The position numbers and the translations under genes are program-made. DNA of 64,000 bases, taken from contig NZ_JAUXSP010000021.1 of assembly GCF_030679875.1 (NCBI RefSeq), positions 1-64,000 of the forward strand, read 5' to 3'. Each line of letters opens with the position of its first letter. The stretch's first letter is position 1. This document shows positions 8,090 to 17,709 of the stretch, piece by piece. This DNA comes from Phenylobacterium sp. (lineage in GTDB: Bacteria > Pseudomonadota > Alphaproteobacteria > Caulobacterales > Caulobacteraceae). The notes under the pieces were generated by a model that did not search any database, was not told where the DNA came from, and saw only the letters and a program-made list of their open reading frames with translations.

Positions 8090-10457
8090 CCGCCCCACCA
8101 CACTACGTTCCGCCCAAAGGCGGGCGCCGAGTGCGCGCGCCAGGATAGGGGGCCTCGCCCAGGCCCTGCCCTATGTGCGGCACATCACCGATGAGGTCGT
8201 AGGCCTTGAGACCCAGGCCTTGATGGTCTGCCTTCAGCTGGAGGGCGCGAGCTTCGAGACCGCCGACCTCGAAACCCTGAACGATGAGATCGGCCAGCTT
8301 AACAATGTCTGGCGCAACATCGCCGATGACCGGCTGGCGCTTTGGCATCACATCGTGCGGCGTCCCTACGCCCCGCCGCCTCCACGCCCCGTCGTAACCG
8401 GGTTCTCCCGCGCGCTCGATGACGGTTACCGAGCCCGGCTGGGGGCGGAGAAGATGTTCCTCAATGAACTCTTCCTGACACTGGTTTGGAAGCCCCCTGC
8501 CGAGACCCGACTGAACACGCCGTCGCGGAGCCAGGGACAAGGGAAACAGGACGAAGCCCGCTCGCTGCTAGAGCGCGCAGCCCAAGATCTCTCAAAGCTC
8601 CTCGCTCGGTATAGCCCGCGCACCCTGAGCCTCTATGAGGCCGATGGCCTGACCTGGTCTGAGCCGCTCGAATTGATCAACCTGATCCTGACGGGGGAGC
8701 CTGCGCGCATTCCTCTGATCCGCGGGCGCGCCAGCGGTGCGCTCACCGGAGCCCGCCTCATCTTTGGTCGTGAGGCGCTGGAAGTCAGACAGGTCGCCGA
8801 CGCGTCCTTCGCCGGCGTCTTCAGTATCAAGGAATACCCCGCGCGCACCCGGCCAGGCATGTGGGATGGCTTGCTGCGGGCGCCCTACCCGCTGGTGATC
8901 AGCCACAGCTTCACCTTCCTCTCCAAGGCCAGCGCCACGGCCTTGATGGAGCGTAAGCAAAGACAGTTTCGCTCCACCCGCGACCGCGCCGGCTCTCAGG
9001 TCGAAGCCTTGGGCGAAGCGCTTGACGATCTTGTCTCCAACCGTTTCGTCATGGGCGAGCACCACGCCTCTGTCTTGGTGCGAAGCCGCGGTCCTGCCGA
9101 TCTGGCGCAGAACCTGGCTGACATGCGCGCCCGGCTGGCAGACACGGGCATGGTCGCTGTCCGCGAGGATCTGGGGCTGCAGCCGGCCTTCTGGGCTCAA
9201 TTCCCTGGCCAGTTCAGCTGGCGTCCTCGACCCGCGCCCATCACATCCCGGAATTTCGCAGCCTTTGCGCCCTTCCACACCTACCCCACGGGCCAAGGCC
9301 GCAAGCTGCACTGGGGCGCTCCGGTCACGACCTTTCGGAGCTCGGCCGGCTCTCCGTTCGAGTTCAGTTTCCATGTGGCCGATGTGGGCCACACCTTCAT
9401 CTGCGGGCCCACGGGCTCTGGCAAGACGGTCGTCCAGAACTTCCTGCTCGGCCAGCTGGAGCGCCTGGGTCCCCGCCAGATCCTGATCGACAAGGACCGT
9501 GGGGGCGAGCTGTTCATTCGCGCCCGCGGCGGCGCCTATCTCGACTTTGCTCCAGACCGTCCGAGCGGCCTGGCCCCCCTCAAGACTCTATCGCTCACCC
9601 CGAGCAACCGCGCCTTCCTGGGACGGCTGGTGGCAGAACTCGTGGGCGGCGCGCCGGTTCTCACGCCGCGCATGCAGCGAGAGATCGACAGCGCCATTGC
9701 TGGACTGGAGCCGCTGGCGCCTCAGGCGCGCTCTTTCGCCGCCCTGCGCAGCCTCATGGTTCAAGGCCAGGCCGACGGCATCAGCCAGAACCTCGCGCCC
9801 TGGTGCGCGGGCCAACGTTTGGGGTGGGTCTTGGATGGGGATGGCGAGAGCGACGTCCTGCAGGCCGATATCGTGGGCTTCGACATCACCAGGGTCCTGG
9901 ATGAGCCGCAGGTGCGGACCCCGCTCCTGATGTGTCTGCTTCACCGGCTCCACAGCTCAATGGATGGACGCCGGCTGGTCATCGATATCGACGAGTTTTG
10001 GAAGGCGCTGGGAGACGAGGCCTTTCGTGGCCTCGCCCAGGACGGGCTGAAGACCTATCGCAAGCAGAACGCCTTCCTGATCTTGGCCACCCAGTCTCCA
10101 GCTGATGTGCTCAGGTCACCGATCGCCCACACCCTGCTGGAGCAATGCCCCACCAAGATCTATCTGCCCAACCCGCTCGCCAGTGAGTCCGACTACATCG
10201 AGGGGTTTGGTCTGACTGAGAAAGAGTTCCGTCTGGTGCGCGAGGAGATGGCGCCCGGGGGCGGGCAGTTTCTGATCAAGCAGGGTAGAGATTCCGTCGT
10301 TGTCAGCCTCGACCTCGCTGGGATGGACGATGAGATCGCCATCCTCTCCGGGCGCGCCGAGACCGTCGCCCTGGCCGAACGCCTTCGAGCTGAGCTTGGG
10401 GAGCCTCCGCAGGCCTGGCTGACAGAGTTCCATAAGCTGAGGAGGAGCCTCCCATGA
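8082..10457 (+). CDS. virB4: VirB4 T4SS ATPase
   Basis: A 791-residue VirB4/TrbE-type ATPase, the usual full length. The N-terminal domain (to about residue 400) carries the CagE/TrbE/VirB family segment. Walker A is CGPTGSGKTVVQNFLL at about residue 441, Walker B is RLVIDIDEFWKAL at about residue 630, followed by LILATQSPADVLRSPIAHTLLEQCPTKI-type sequence with the conserved Q. It powers pilus biogenesis and substrate transfer at the inner membrane. The start is GTG inside the virB3 3' end, and the stop overlaps the virB5 start (ATGA). Confidence 0.95.
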   Translation: MASRPTTLRSAQRRAPSARARIGGLAQALPYVRHITDEVVGLETQALMVCLQLEGASFETADLETLNDEIGQLNNVWRNIADDRLALWHHIVRRPYAPPPPRPVVTGFSRALDDGYRARLGAEKMFLNELFLTLVWKPPAETRLNTPSRSQGQGKQDEARSLLERAAQDLSKLLARYSPRTLSLYEADGLTWSEPLELINLILTGEPARIPLIRGRASGALTGARLIFGREALEVRQVADASFAGVFSIKEYPARTRPGMWDGLLRAPYPLVISHSFTFLSKASATALMERKQRQFRSTRDRAGSQVEALGEALDDLVSNRFVMGEHHASVLVRSRGPADLAQNLADMRARLADTGMVAVREDLGLQPAFWAQFPGQFSWRPRPAPITSRNFAAFAPFHTYPTGQGRKLHWGAPVTTFRSSAGSPFEFSFHVADVGHTFICGPTGSGKTVVQNFLLGQLERLGPRQILIDKDRGGELFIRARGGAYLDFAPDRPSGLAPLKTLSLTPSNRAFLGRLVAELVGGAPVLTPRMQREIDSAIAGLEPLAPQARSFAALRSLMVQGQADGISQNLAPWCAGQRLGWVLDGDGESDVLQADIVGFDITRVLDEPQVRTPLLMCLLHRLHSSMDGRRLVIDIDEFWKALGDEAFRGLAQDGLKTYRKQNAFLILATQSPADVLRSPIAHTLLEQCPTKIYLPNPLASESDYIEGFGLTEKEFRLVREEMAPGGGQFLIKQGRDSVVVSLDLAGMDDEIAILSGRAETVALAERLRAELGEPPQAWLTEFHKLRRSLP

Positions 10458-11161
10458 GGAAGGTTCGACTAGGCGCGAGCATTCTCGCCCTCACAGGGCT
10501 GGCCGCCGCCACCGCCCCAGCCGCGATGATAGTCCATGACCCGACCAGCTACGTTCAGCTGGTGCAGCAAGCCAAAACGGCCCTTGATCAGTTGGAGAGC
10601 CTTCGGACGCAGGTCGAGCAGGGGCGCCGGTTGGTCGAGACCCTGGACGAGGCCTCGAGCATCGACGACATCGCAGCCCTCCTCGACCAGGGTCCCTGGC
10701 GCTCAGCCCTGCCGAACAGCGACGTATTTGGGGCGAGCCAAACGGCTCTCGAAGACCTTGGCGACCTCGCAGAACGAACCCGCCAGCTGCGGCAAGATCA
10801 ACGGCTGCTCGAGCCCGATCCTGAGAATGAGCGCGATCAGCGCCTGGAGGCGTCTGGTCTAAGAGTCGCCAGGGACATGGCCTTGTCCGAGCGTCTCGCA
10901 GCGGCTCTGGCTGAACGCGACGGCGCCCTGGCCTCGATGGACCGCGCTCTGGCGTCTGCGCCCTCGGCGCGCGCCGTTCTTGACCTGCAGGCGCAAACTG
11001 CTCTGGAGCAGACCAGGCTCGCCAATGATCACCTTCGGCTTCAGACGTTGCAGCTCGCCCAGGCCGCCGAGGCTCGCGCTCTCGCCCAAGCCGAAGAGGA
11101 ACGCACCGCCCTGGCCCGCCGCCGGCGCATGGCGGCCTATGCCGCGACCTTCCAGCCATGA
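10454..11161 (+). CDS. virB5: VirB5/TrbJ-like minor pilus component
   Basis: A 235-residue secreted protein. It has a signal peptide (SILALTGLAAATAPAAM), then MIVHDPTSYVQLVQQAKTALDQLESL, the characteristic beginning of VirB5/TrbJ proteins, and long amphipathic helices rich in Ala, Leu and Glu to the C-terminus. Family members sit at the pilus tip and help in cell contact. Its ATG overlaps the virB4 stop and has GGAGGAG upstream. The second half looks like a coiled coil (ALAQAEEERTALARRRRM). Confidence 0.85.
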   Translation: MRKVRLGASILALTGLAAATAPAAMIVHDPTSYVQLVQQAKTALDQLESLRTQVEQGRRLVETLDEASSIDDIAALLDQGPWRSALPNSDVFGASQTALEDLGDLAERTRQLRQDQRLLEPDPENERDQRLEASGLRVARDMALSERLAAALAERDGALASMDRALASAPSARAVLDLQAQTALEQTRLANDHLRLQTLQLAQAAEARALAQAEEERTALARRRRMAAYAATFQP

Positions 11162-11191
11162 TGATGATCGCGCGTCGTCAGGGTCTTCCCC

Positions 11192-12067
11192 ATGGATGAG
11201 CCCTTCGAGGTCTTCGGCCCGGTCTACCTCTTCGTCGAGGACCGGCTTGAACTCTTCCTCACTGAGCGCCTCAGCGTCATGACCGCTGAAGTCGCGCCGG
11301 CCTTGCGCTCGGCCTTGGTGCTCTATGTCACCCTCTATGGGATCGCCATCGTGCGCGGCGCGATCACTGAACCCGTGCTCGACTTCGCCATCCGCAGCAT
11401 CAAGCTCGCCATTATCTCCCTGCTCTCCACCACGGTCGCCTACCAGGCCTATGTGACTGAGCCGCTCTTTCGTGGACTGCCCAATGCGTTGGCAGCCGCC
11501 GTGGGCGGCGGCGGTGTGGCTGACATTGGCGGGGCTTTCGACCAGTTCTACGCCCGGGCGGCCTTTCTCGCCGACAACGTCGCCCAGGAGGCCAGTTGGA
11601 CGCACTTTGGACCTTGGATCTTGTCGGCGGTCATCTATGTGGCCGCTGCGCTGACCGCGGCATTGGGGTTTGGGGTGACCCTGCTGGCCAAACTTGCGCT
11701 GGCCCTACTGATCGCGCTTGGCCCCATCTTTATCGCCTGCGCGCTCTTTGACGCGACCCGGCGCTTCTTCTTCGGGTGGCTCGCCCAAGCGATCAACTAC
11801 CTGATCCTTTTTGCCCTGATCCTAGCAGTGCTGCAGCTCGTGCCGGCGATGGTGGCTGGCCAATGGGACCGAATCGAGGGCGGCGACCCCGTGGCGGGCG
11901 GCCTGGTCTTCGTGGCGCTGTGCCTGCTGGCGATGATCTTTTTCCTACAGACGCCAGCGATCGCCTCAGGGATCGCCGGGGGCGCAAGCGCCGGCATCGC
12001 TGACTTCGCCAACGCCGCCGCCACCTCGCGAAACTACCTGCTCAACGCAAACCGAGGTCGTCGATGA
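11192..12067 (+). CDS. virB6: VirB6/TrbL-like polytopic channel protein
   Basis: A 291-residue inner-membrane protein with about six hydrophobic helices, including SALVLYVTLYGIAIVRGAI, LAIISLLSTTVAYQAYV, FGVTLLAKLALALLIALGPIFIACALF and YLILFALILAVLQLVPAMVAG. The GPIFIACALFDATRRFFFGWLAQ segment is the conserved signature of VirB6 in the trbL/VirB6 family. The protein contributes the inner-membrane translocation path. The C-terminal end overlaps the virB7 start by 4 bases. Confidence 0.9.
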   Translation: MDEPFEVFGPVYLFVEDRLELFLTERLSVMTAEVAPALRSALVLYVTLYGIAIVRGAITEPVLDFAIRSIKLAIISLLSTTVAYQAYVTEPLFRGLPNALAAAVGGGGVADIGGAFDQFYARAAFLADNVAQEASWTHFGPWILSAVIYVAAALTAALGFGVTLLAKLALALLIALGPIFIACALFDATRRFFFGWLAQAINYLILFALILAVLQLVPAMVAGQWDRIEGGDPVAGGLVFVALCLLAMIFFLQTPAIASGIAGGASAGIADFANAAATSRNYLLNANRGRR

Positions 12068-12288
12068 AAGAGATACGGCACGTCCCGGCCCTCATCGCCC
12101 CAGGTCTGATCCTAATGCTGCTCGCCGGATGCGCCGCCTTGGCTGGCGAGCCGGGCTGCGGCGAGGGCGCGCGTCGGCCCGTCAACCTACACGGCTCAGT
12201 CCTAGGCCATGGTCGGCAGACCACCGTGCCGGCGACGGCGCCGCCCGCACCCAACATGCAGACGGCCACGGGGGACGTCGTCCCATGA
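12064..12288 (+). CDS. virB7: VirB7-like small lipoprotein
   Basis: A 74-residue lipoprotein with the lipobox LLAGC at residues about 19-23 after a hydrophobic stretch. The mature part is short, Pro- and Ala-rich and has a second cysteine (EPGCGEG), as in Agrobacterium VirB7, where a disulfide links it to VirB9. Position between virB6 and virB8 supports the call; sequence similarity alone would not. It overlaps its neighbours by 4 bases at each end (ATGA). Confidence 0.7.
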   Translation: MKEIRHVPALIAPGLILMLLAGCAALAGEPGCGEGARRPVNLHGSVLGHGRQTTVPATAPPAPNMQTATGDVVP

Positions 12289-12965
12289 TCGGCGTTCCAT
12301 CCTCAGATCTGGAGACCTATTTCGCTGAAGCGGCCAGTTGGAGCGCCGACCAGGTCCAGGCCGCGGAGCGATCTCGTAGGTTCGCCTGGGTGATGGCGGC
12401 CGTCGCCGCCGTCGTGGCGGGCCTCGCCGTGAGCGCTGTGGCCGCCCTGGCGCCCCTAAAGACCGTTGAGCCGTTTGTCGTGCGCGTCGACCGCGCCACC
12501 GGCGCGGTGGACGTCATGACAGCCCTGACGTCTGAACGACCGCTGACCTATGACGAGGCGGTCTCCAAACACTTCCTGGCCCAGTATGTCCGCGCGCGGG
12601 AGGGCTGGTTGGCGCCGGCAGCCACAGCCGATTTCAGCCAGGTGGCGATCATGTCCACCCCAGCAGAACAACAGCGCTGGGCGGCCCTGACCGAAGCGGC
12701 CAACCCCAGCAGCCCGCAAAATCGCTATGGCCCCGCCGCCGAAGCCGAGATCGAAATTCGCGCGATCAGCTTCGTCAGCGCCAATGTCGCTAGCGTCAGA
12801 TTCAACCGGCTGGAACGATTTGGCGCCACGGCCACATCGTCGGACTGGATCGCCACGGTGGCGTTTCACTACACCGACGCGCCCATGGCCGAAGCCGACC
12901 GTTTTCGAAATCCCCTCGGTTTTCAAGTCTCCAGCTACCGGGCCGACCCGGAGGTCATCCCATGA
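12285..12965 (+). CDS. virB8: VirB8 T4SS inner-membrane assembly factor
   Basis: A 226-residue bitopic protein. One membrane helix (AWVMAAVAAVVAGLAVSAVAAL, residues about 32-53) is followed by PLKTVEPFVVRVDRATGAVDV, the conserved VirB8 segment, and a periplasmic NTF2-like domain with SKHFLAQYVRAREGW. It nucleates assembly of the channel core with VirB9 and VirB10. The start at ATG 12285 overlaps the virB7 stop; a longer upstream frame lacks family similarity. Confidence 0.93.
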   Translation: MIGVPSSDLETYFAEAASWSADQVQAAERSRRFAWVMAAVAAVVAGLAVSAVAALAPLKTVEPFVVRVDRATGAVDVMTALTSERPLTYDEAVSKHFLAQYVRAREGWLAPAATADFSQVAIMSTPAEQQRWAALTEAANPSSPQNRYGPAAEAEIEIRAISFVSANVASVRFNRLERFGATATSSDWIATVAFHYTDAPMAEADRFRNPLGFQVSSYRADPEVIP

Positions 12966-13795
12966 CCCGACTGGTACTCGGCATGCTCATTCCTTGTTGC
13001 ATACTCGTCGCGCTCCCGGCCGCTACGGCGCCCTTAGACGCAACCGATCCCCGCATCGCGGTTGTCGATGTCAGCAAGGCTGATGTGATCCCCGTTAGGG
13101 CTCGGCCCGGTTACGCCACCCAGATTCTGCTGCCCAGTGAGGAGCAGGTTGTACACGTGGTGATGGGGGAAGCGCGAGGTTGGGAGGTGGCTGTCCATGG
13201 GAACAACCTCTTTCTCAAGCCGCTGAACGACGCCCAACCCACCAACCTCCTGGTCACCGCCGAAGCCGGCGGGGGCGCCCAGCACTACCGGTTCGATTTG
13301 ACGCTCGCCACGACCAGTCAGTCGACCCCCTTCGAGCTGCGCCTGACCAAACCCCGTCAGGCGCAAGATGCGGACTTCACCGCAGCGCTAGCCGCCGCTG
13401 AGGCCCGCGACCGCGCCCTCGTTGAGCAGACCCTGCAGGCAGCCCCGTTCGAGGGCCCGCGCAATTTCGCCTACTCAGCCCAGGGGGCCTTGGAGCTGCA
13501 GCCCTTCGAGGTCTCTGACAATGGCCGCTTCACGCTGCTGCGGTTTCCCGCTCAGCAGCCTGTCCCGAGCATTTATGAGATCAGCGCCGAGGGGGTCGAG
13601 CGGCTGGTCCCGTTTCATATTCAAGACGAGTTCCTCGTTGTGCACCTCGTGGCCAAGCGGCTGCGGTTGCGTAGGGGCGAGCGGCGTCTGTGCCTCTTCA
13701 ACGAGGCCTTCAGTCCCTACGGCGGCGCTGAACGGACCGGAACGGCCTCGCAGTCCCTCACGCGAGATCTGAAATCCGCAGAGGTCAGACCATGA
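12962..13795 (+). CDS. virB9: VirB9 T4SS outer-membrane core protein
   Basis: A 277-residue secreted protein with a signal peptide ending near ALPAATA. The DPRIAVVDVSKADVIPVRARPGYATQILLPSEE segment is the VirB9 N-terminal domain signature, and the C-terminal domain contains NFAYSAQGALELQPFEVSDNGRFTLLRFP and PSIYEISAEG. VirB9 forms the outer-membrane ring with VirB7 and VirB10. Its ATG overlaps the virB8 stop and its stop overlaps the virB10 start. Confidence 0.93.
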   Translation: MTRLVLGMLIPCCILVALPAATAPLDATDPRIAVVDVSKADVIPVRARPGYATQILLPSEEQVVHVVMGEARGWEVAVHGNNLFLKPLNDAQPTNLLVTAEAGGGAQHYRFDLTLATTSQSTPFELRLTKPRQAQDADFTAALAAAEARDRALVEQTLQAAPFEGPRNFAYSAQGALELQPFEVSDNGRFTLLRFPAQQPVPSIYEISAEGVERLVPFHIQDEFLVVHLVAKRLRLRRGERRLCLFNEAFSPYGGAERTGTASQSLTRDLKSAEVRP

Positions 13796-14877
13796 GTCAC
13801 ATTCCAGACCCCCCAGGTGAGCCTGAAGCCCCGCCCCTGAACCGCACCATTTCACCGATAGCGAAGCAGCTAACCTATCACCCCTCCCGTAGCCTCATCT
13901 TTGTCGGCTTGGGGGTGCTCGGCGGAGGCGCAGTCCTACTGGCCAACCTCCCCGACGGCGCACCGCCCTCACCACTAAAGTCGGCGGGACCCGCCAAGCA
14001 GGTGGTTCGATTTGAGGCTGGCCCCAGCCGACCTACCCTTGCCGAACCTGGGCCAGACGCGCCCCATCTCTCAGAAGTGGAGGTCAGCGCACCGGACCCC
14101 GATTTCTCAGATCACGCCGAGCAACCCACCTCGAGTGCGCCCCAGCCTCACGCTGAGACGCCTGAGTCCCCGCCCTCGGGCCCGCTCGTGGTCTACAGCC
14201 GCGCCCCAACGCTCAAGACTGAGGCGCGTGGTTCGCCAGCGGCATCCTCCGCCGACGCGCCCGCCGTGGCGCGAGCGAGGGTGCAGAGTGGGGCAGACAC
14301 GATCACCACGGTTCGGGCAGATCAGGTTGGGGATCGCAATTTCAGACTGCTTGCCGGCGCGATCATCCCTTGCCTGCTGCAGACGGCGTTGGATTCCAGC
14401 CGGCCAGGTCATGCGACCTGCCTGCTTCCCAGCGACGTCTATTCCGACAATGGCGCAACGGTCCTTCTGGAGAAAGGCACACGGGTCCTGGGCCGCTATG
14501 ACGCCGGCCTCGCCCGCGGCGACCAACGACTGCTCGTGCAGTGGCTTCGCGCGGTCACACCAGCGGGCGTCAGCATCGTCCTCGACGCCCCAGCGGCCGA
14601 CGCCCTGGGGCGATCTGGCCTAGCCGGCAAGCTCGATACGCGCTTCTGGTCAAGGTTCGGCGGGGCGGTGCTGCTGTCGCTCGTTGATCAGGCGCACGCG
14701 ACCAGCCGACCCCAGGAAGGGCAGGTGTGGGTTACGCCTTCACAGGCCCCTACGCTGGCCTTGGAAACCTCGATCGATCTGCCTCCCCGACTGGTGGTGC
14801 CGCAAGGTCTGGAGGTCTCCATCTTCGTCACCCAGGACCTCGACTTTTCCGGGGTCTATGACCTGCGGCGGCGGTGA
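13792..14877 (+). CDS. virB10: VirB10 T4SS core complex protein
   Basis: A 361-residue TrbI/VirB10 protein. A short cytoplasmic tail is followed by one membrane helix (LIFVGLGVLGGGAVLLANL, residues about 36-54), then a Pro-rich periplasmic linker (residues about 60-170). The C-terminal domain starts at LLAGAIIPCLLQTALDSSRPGHATCLLPSDVYSDNG and contains VLLEKGTRVLGRYDAG, both family hallmarks. It spans the envelope and senses ATP use by VirB11/VirD4. The end QGLEVSIFVTQDLDFSGVY is also characteristic. Confidence 0.95.
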   Translation: MSHIPDPPGEPEAPPLNRTISPIAKQLTYHPSRSLIFVGLGVLGGGAVLLANLPDGAPPSPLKSAGPAKQVVRFEAGPSRPTLAEPGPDAPHLSEVEVSAPDPDFSDHAEQPTSSAPQPHAETPESPPSGPLVVYSRAPTLKTEARGSPAASSADAPAVARARVQSGADTITTVRADQVGDRNFRLLAGAIIPCLLQTALDSSRPGHATCLLPSDVYSDNGATVLLEKGTRVLGRYDAGLARGDQRLLVQWLRAVTPAGVSIVLDAPAADALGRSGLAGKLDTRFWSRFGGAVLLSLVDQAHATSRPQEGQVWVTPSQAPTLALETSIDLPPRLVVPQGLEVSIFVTQDLDFSGVYDLRRR

Positions 14878-15881
14878 TCATGGTGGCTCAAGACATTGTG
14901 CTGCGCCGCTACATGGAGCCCCTCCAAGATTGGCTCAACCGACCGGGCGTCACAGACCTAGTGGTCAATCGGCCAGGAGAACTGGCCATTGAGGAAGGCG
15001 GCCGCTGGCGTTGGCGCCTGGAGCCGCAGTTGTCGGCGACTTGGTTGTCGACCCTGGCGCACCTGGCTGCGGCGAACTCCGGTCAGAATGTGGATGAGGC
15101 CAATCCCATTTGTTCGACCACACTGCCAGGCGGCGTCCGATGCCAAGTGGTTCTGCCCCCTGCGGCAAGCCAGGTCTCCCTGACGCTGCGCAGGCCCTCT
15201 CGCCGGCGGATGACGCTGAAGTCCCTGGAGCGTCGCGGGTTGTTCGAGCTGGTCGACGCCCCCCGACTTACGCGGCCTGATATCGGCCACCGCCTATCGT
15301 CGCTGAGGGACGCTCGCGACTGGCCCGCGTTTCTGGCGATGGCGGTCCAAACTCGCAGAAACGTCCTGATCTCAGGCGCCACCGGCTCTGGAAAGACTAC
15401 CCTGGCCAAGGCATTGATTGAGCAGGTTCCCCCGCACGAGCGGCTCGTCACCATCGAAGATACGCGCGAGCTCACGCCGCCGCATCGCAACGTCGTCCAT
15501 CTTCTCTATGCGAAGGATGGGCAAAGCTTGGCCCAGATCGGACCCAAGGACCTCCTGGAGAGCGCCTTGCGGATGCGGCCCGACCGCATCCTGATGCAGG
15601 AGCTGCGTGACGAGGCGGCGTTCCTCTACCTGCGCAACGTCAATACCGGCCATCCAGGCTCGATCACCACCATTCACGCCGACAGCGCCGAACTGGCGTT
15701 CGAACAGCTTGGCCTGCTTGTGCGCGAATCTGCCGCCGGTCGTCATATGACCAGTGGCGATGTGAGCCGGCTGCTACGGCGGCTGATTGATGTGGTGGTG
15801 CAGCTGCGTCGGGTTGATGGGACGTTTCGGATGACTGAGGTCTGGTATGAGCCCGATCACACACCTCCCCTTCCCGGCTAA
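14874..15881 (+). CDS. virB11: VirB11 T4SS hexameric ATPase
   Basis: A 335-residue VirB11-type traffic ATPase. The N-terminal domain binds the membrane side (YMEPLQDWLNRPGVTDLVVNRPGELAIE). Walker A is SGATGSGKTTLAKAL at about residue 166, the Asp box is LVTIEDTRELTPPHRNVVHLLY, Walker B lies in RMRPDRILMQELRDEAAFLYLRN and the His box in NTGHPGSITTIHADSA. It switches the machine between pilus making and substrate transfer. The gene overlaps virB10 by 4 bases and virD4 by 35 bases. Confidence 0.95.
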   Translation: MIMVAQDIVLRRYMEPLQDWLNRPGVTDLVVNRPGELAIEEGGRWRWRLEPQLSATWLSTLAHLAAANSGQNVDEANPICSTTLPGGVRCQVVLPPAASQVSLTLRRPSRRRMTLKSLERRGLFELVDAPRLTRPDIGHRLSSLRDARDWPAFLAMAVQTRRNVLISGATGSGKTTLAKALIEQVPPHERLVTIEDTRELTPPHRNVVHLLYAKDGQSLAQIGPKDLLESALRMRPDRILMQELRDEAAFLYLRNVNTGHPGSITTIHADSAELAFEQLGLLVRESAAGRHMTSGDVSRLLRRLIDVVVQLRRVDGTFRMTEVWYEPDHTPPLPG

Positions 15882-17709
15882 GGCCGCACTGATCGTCCTT
15901 AGTCTCATCACAGCCGCGCTGCTGATGATTGGGTGCGCGCTCATTATCGCCTTGGCGGGTTTAAGGCGGCTGACCCCCTCCCTCGACCCCTCCGATGTCG
16001 TGGTCTGGGCGTGGCACTTCAGGGCCGACCCGCAGCTGCGCCAATGGTTTGGCATCGGCCTGCTGGCCGCCTTCGCCGTGTTCAGCCTCTTCACCTTCGC
16101 GATGCTGCGGAAGTCCACGCCGCTGCATGGCGCCGCGAGATGGGCCAGCGAAGCTGAAGTCGCCGCCGCAGGCCTGCGCCACCCAACAGGGATCATCCTT
16201 GGGCGTCGCGCAGGTCGGCTGTTGGTGTTTGGCGGCGAAGAACACGTCCTTCTGGCCGCGCCGACCCGATCGGGAAAGGGCGTCGGCGTGGTGATCCCCA
16301 ATCTGCTCAATTGGCCAGACTCGACTGTGGTGCTGGACGTCAAGCGAGAGAACTGGCGCGCGAGCGCGGGTTTTCGCGCCGCAGCCGCTCAACAGGTCAT
16401 CCTGTTTGATCCGTTTGACCCCGAAGGTCGCACCGCCAGGTTCAACCCCTTGGGACATGTGCCGCGCCACGATCCCTTCCGGGTGATCGATGAACTGCAA
16501 AAGATCGCAGGCATGCTCTTTCCGACCCCCGACAATGCCGACCCCTTCTGGGCCGAGGCCGCGCGAACGGGGTTCATCGGCGTAGGCGCCCTTGTGGCGC
16601 AACTGCAGGAGCAGACTTTCAGCCTTGGCAGCATCTATGCGGAGTTGACCCGGGGCGATCCTCGCCGGCGATTGCCCGCGACCGTGCAAGCCCGCGCCGA
16701 CAGCGGAAACCCGGTTTGGCCGAGCTGCGCCCAAGCCCTGGCGGACTTCTGCTCGGCCTCAGACAATACCTTCGCCTCAATCAAGCAAACCATCACCGCC
16801 AAGATGGGACTCTGGATCCACCCGCAGGTTTGCGCTGCGACGGAGGTCAGCGATTTTCAGCTGGAGGACCTGCGGCGCCGCCGAATGTCCATCTATCTGG
16901 GGGCCTCGCCAGACAACCTTTCGCGCCTCGCCCCGCTCTACAATCTGTTCTTTCAACAGCTCGTAGACCTGAACACCCGCCAGCCGCCGCAGGGTGATGA
17001 GCCCTATCAGGTCCTTGTCATTCTCGATGAATTCGCAAGGCTAGGGCCCGCCAAGGTTCTGGCGCACGCCTTTTCCTATGCCGCGGGGTACGGCCTGCGG
17101 CTCATGCCCGTTCTGCAGAGCACCGCCCAGCTTCGCGGCCTCTATGGTTCCGACCTAGCCGAGGAGATCATCGCCAACTGCGGCGCGGAGGTCATCTTCA
17201 CGCCCAAGGACATCCAGGTGGCGCGGAACTTAAGTGAGCGTCTCGGCCAATACGGCCTCACCACCAGAACCCGGAGCCGCCCGGCAGGCCTATCAAGCGG
17301 CCGTCGGAGCCTGAGCGAGTCCTCACAGCGCCGTCCGTTGATGCTGCCGCAGGAACTGCTTCTCATGTCTCAGGCCGACATGCTGGTGCTGCGGGGCGGG
17401 GTCGCGCCCATTCGGGCCAAGAAGGTGGTTTACTGGCGCGAGCAGGCTTTTCTCAGCCGCGTGCTACCCCCGCCCATCGTTCCGCCAATTGCAAAGGGCC
17501 AGGCCTCAGCTGCAATTGAGGAGCCTGATGAAACCCTCGGAGACTCAGGACGCGATGAGATTGAAGACATTTGCGATGCGCTGAGCGAAGGCGGCTACGA
17601 TCCGCCGCCGCCGAGCCACGCCGATGAGGAGACGTGGCGTCGTTGGAGCCTCAAATATCTCGATCAAGCCTATGGCCGTACCCCGCGCCGGGCCCATGGC
17701 CGCGACTAA
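15847..17709 (+). CDS. virD4: VirD4/TraG type IV coupling protein
   Basis: A 620-residue coupling ATPase. Two N-terminal membrane helices (LIVLSLITAALLMIGCALIIAL and GIGLLAAFAVFSLFTFAML) anchor it. Walker A is LAAPTRSGKGVGVVIPNLL at about residue 136, and Walker B is VLVILDEFARLG at about residue 390, followed by GLRLMPVLQSTAQLRGLYG. It delivers the relaxase-DNA complex to the VirB channel. The start overlaps virB11 by 35 bases; I keep ATG 15847 because both membrane helices follow it directly. The 3' end contains the start of the LPD7 gene. Confidence 0.94.
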   Translation: MSPITHLPFPAKAALIVLSLITAALLMIGCALIIALAGLRRLTPSLDPSDVVVWAWHFRADPQLRQWFGIGLLAAFAVFSLFTFAMLRKSTPLHGAARWASEAEVAAAGLRHPTGIILGRRAGRLLVFGGEEHVLLAAPTRSGKGVGVVIPNLLNWPDSTVVLDVKRENWRASAGFRAAAAQQVILFDPFDPEGRTARFNPLGHVPRHDPFRVIDELQKIAGMLFPTPDNADPFWAEAARTGFIGVGALVAQLQEQTFSLGSIYAELTRGDPRRRLPATVQARADSGNPVWPSCAQALADFCSASDNTFASIKQTITAKMGLWIHPQVCAATEVSDFQLEDLRRRRMSIYLGASPDNLSRLAPLYNLFFQQLVDLNTRQPPQGDEPYQVLVILDEFARLGPAKVLAHAFSYAAGYGLRLMPVLQSTAQLRGLYGSDLAEEIIANCGAEVIFTPKDIQVARNLSERLGQYGLTTRTRSRPAGLSSGRRSLSESSQRRPLMLPQELLLMSQADMLVLRGGVAPIRAKKVVYWREQAFLSRVLPPPIVPPIAKGQASAAIEEPDETLGDSGRDEIEDICDALSEGGYDPPPPSHADEETWRRWSLKYLDQAYGRTPRRAHGRD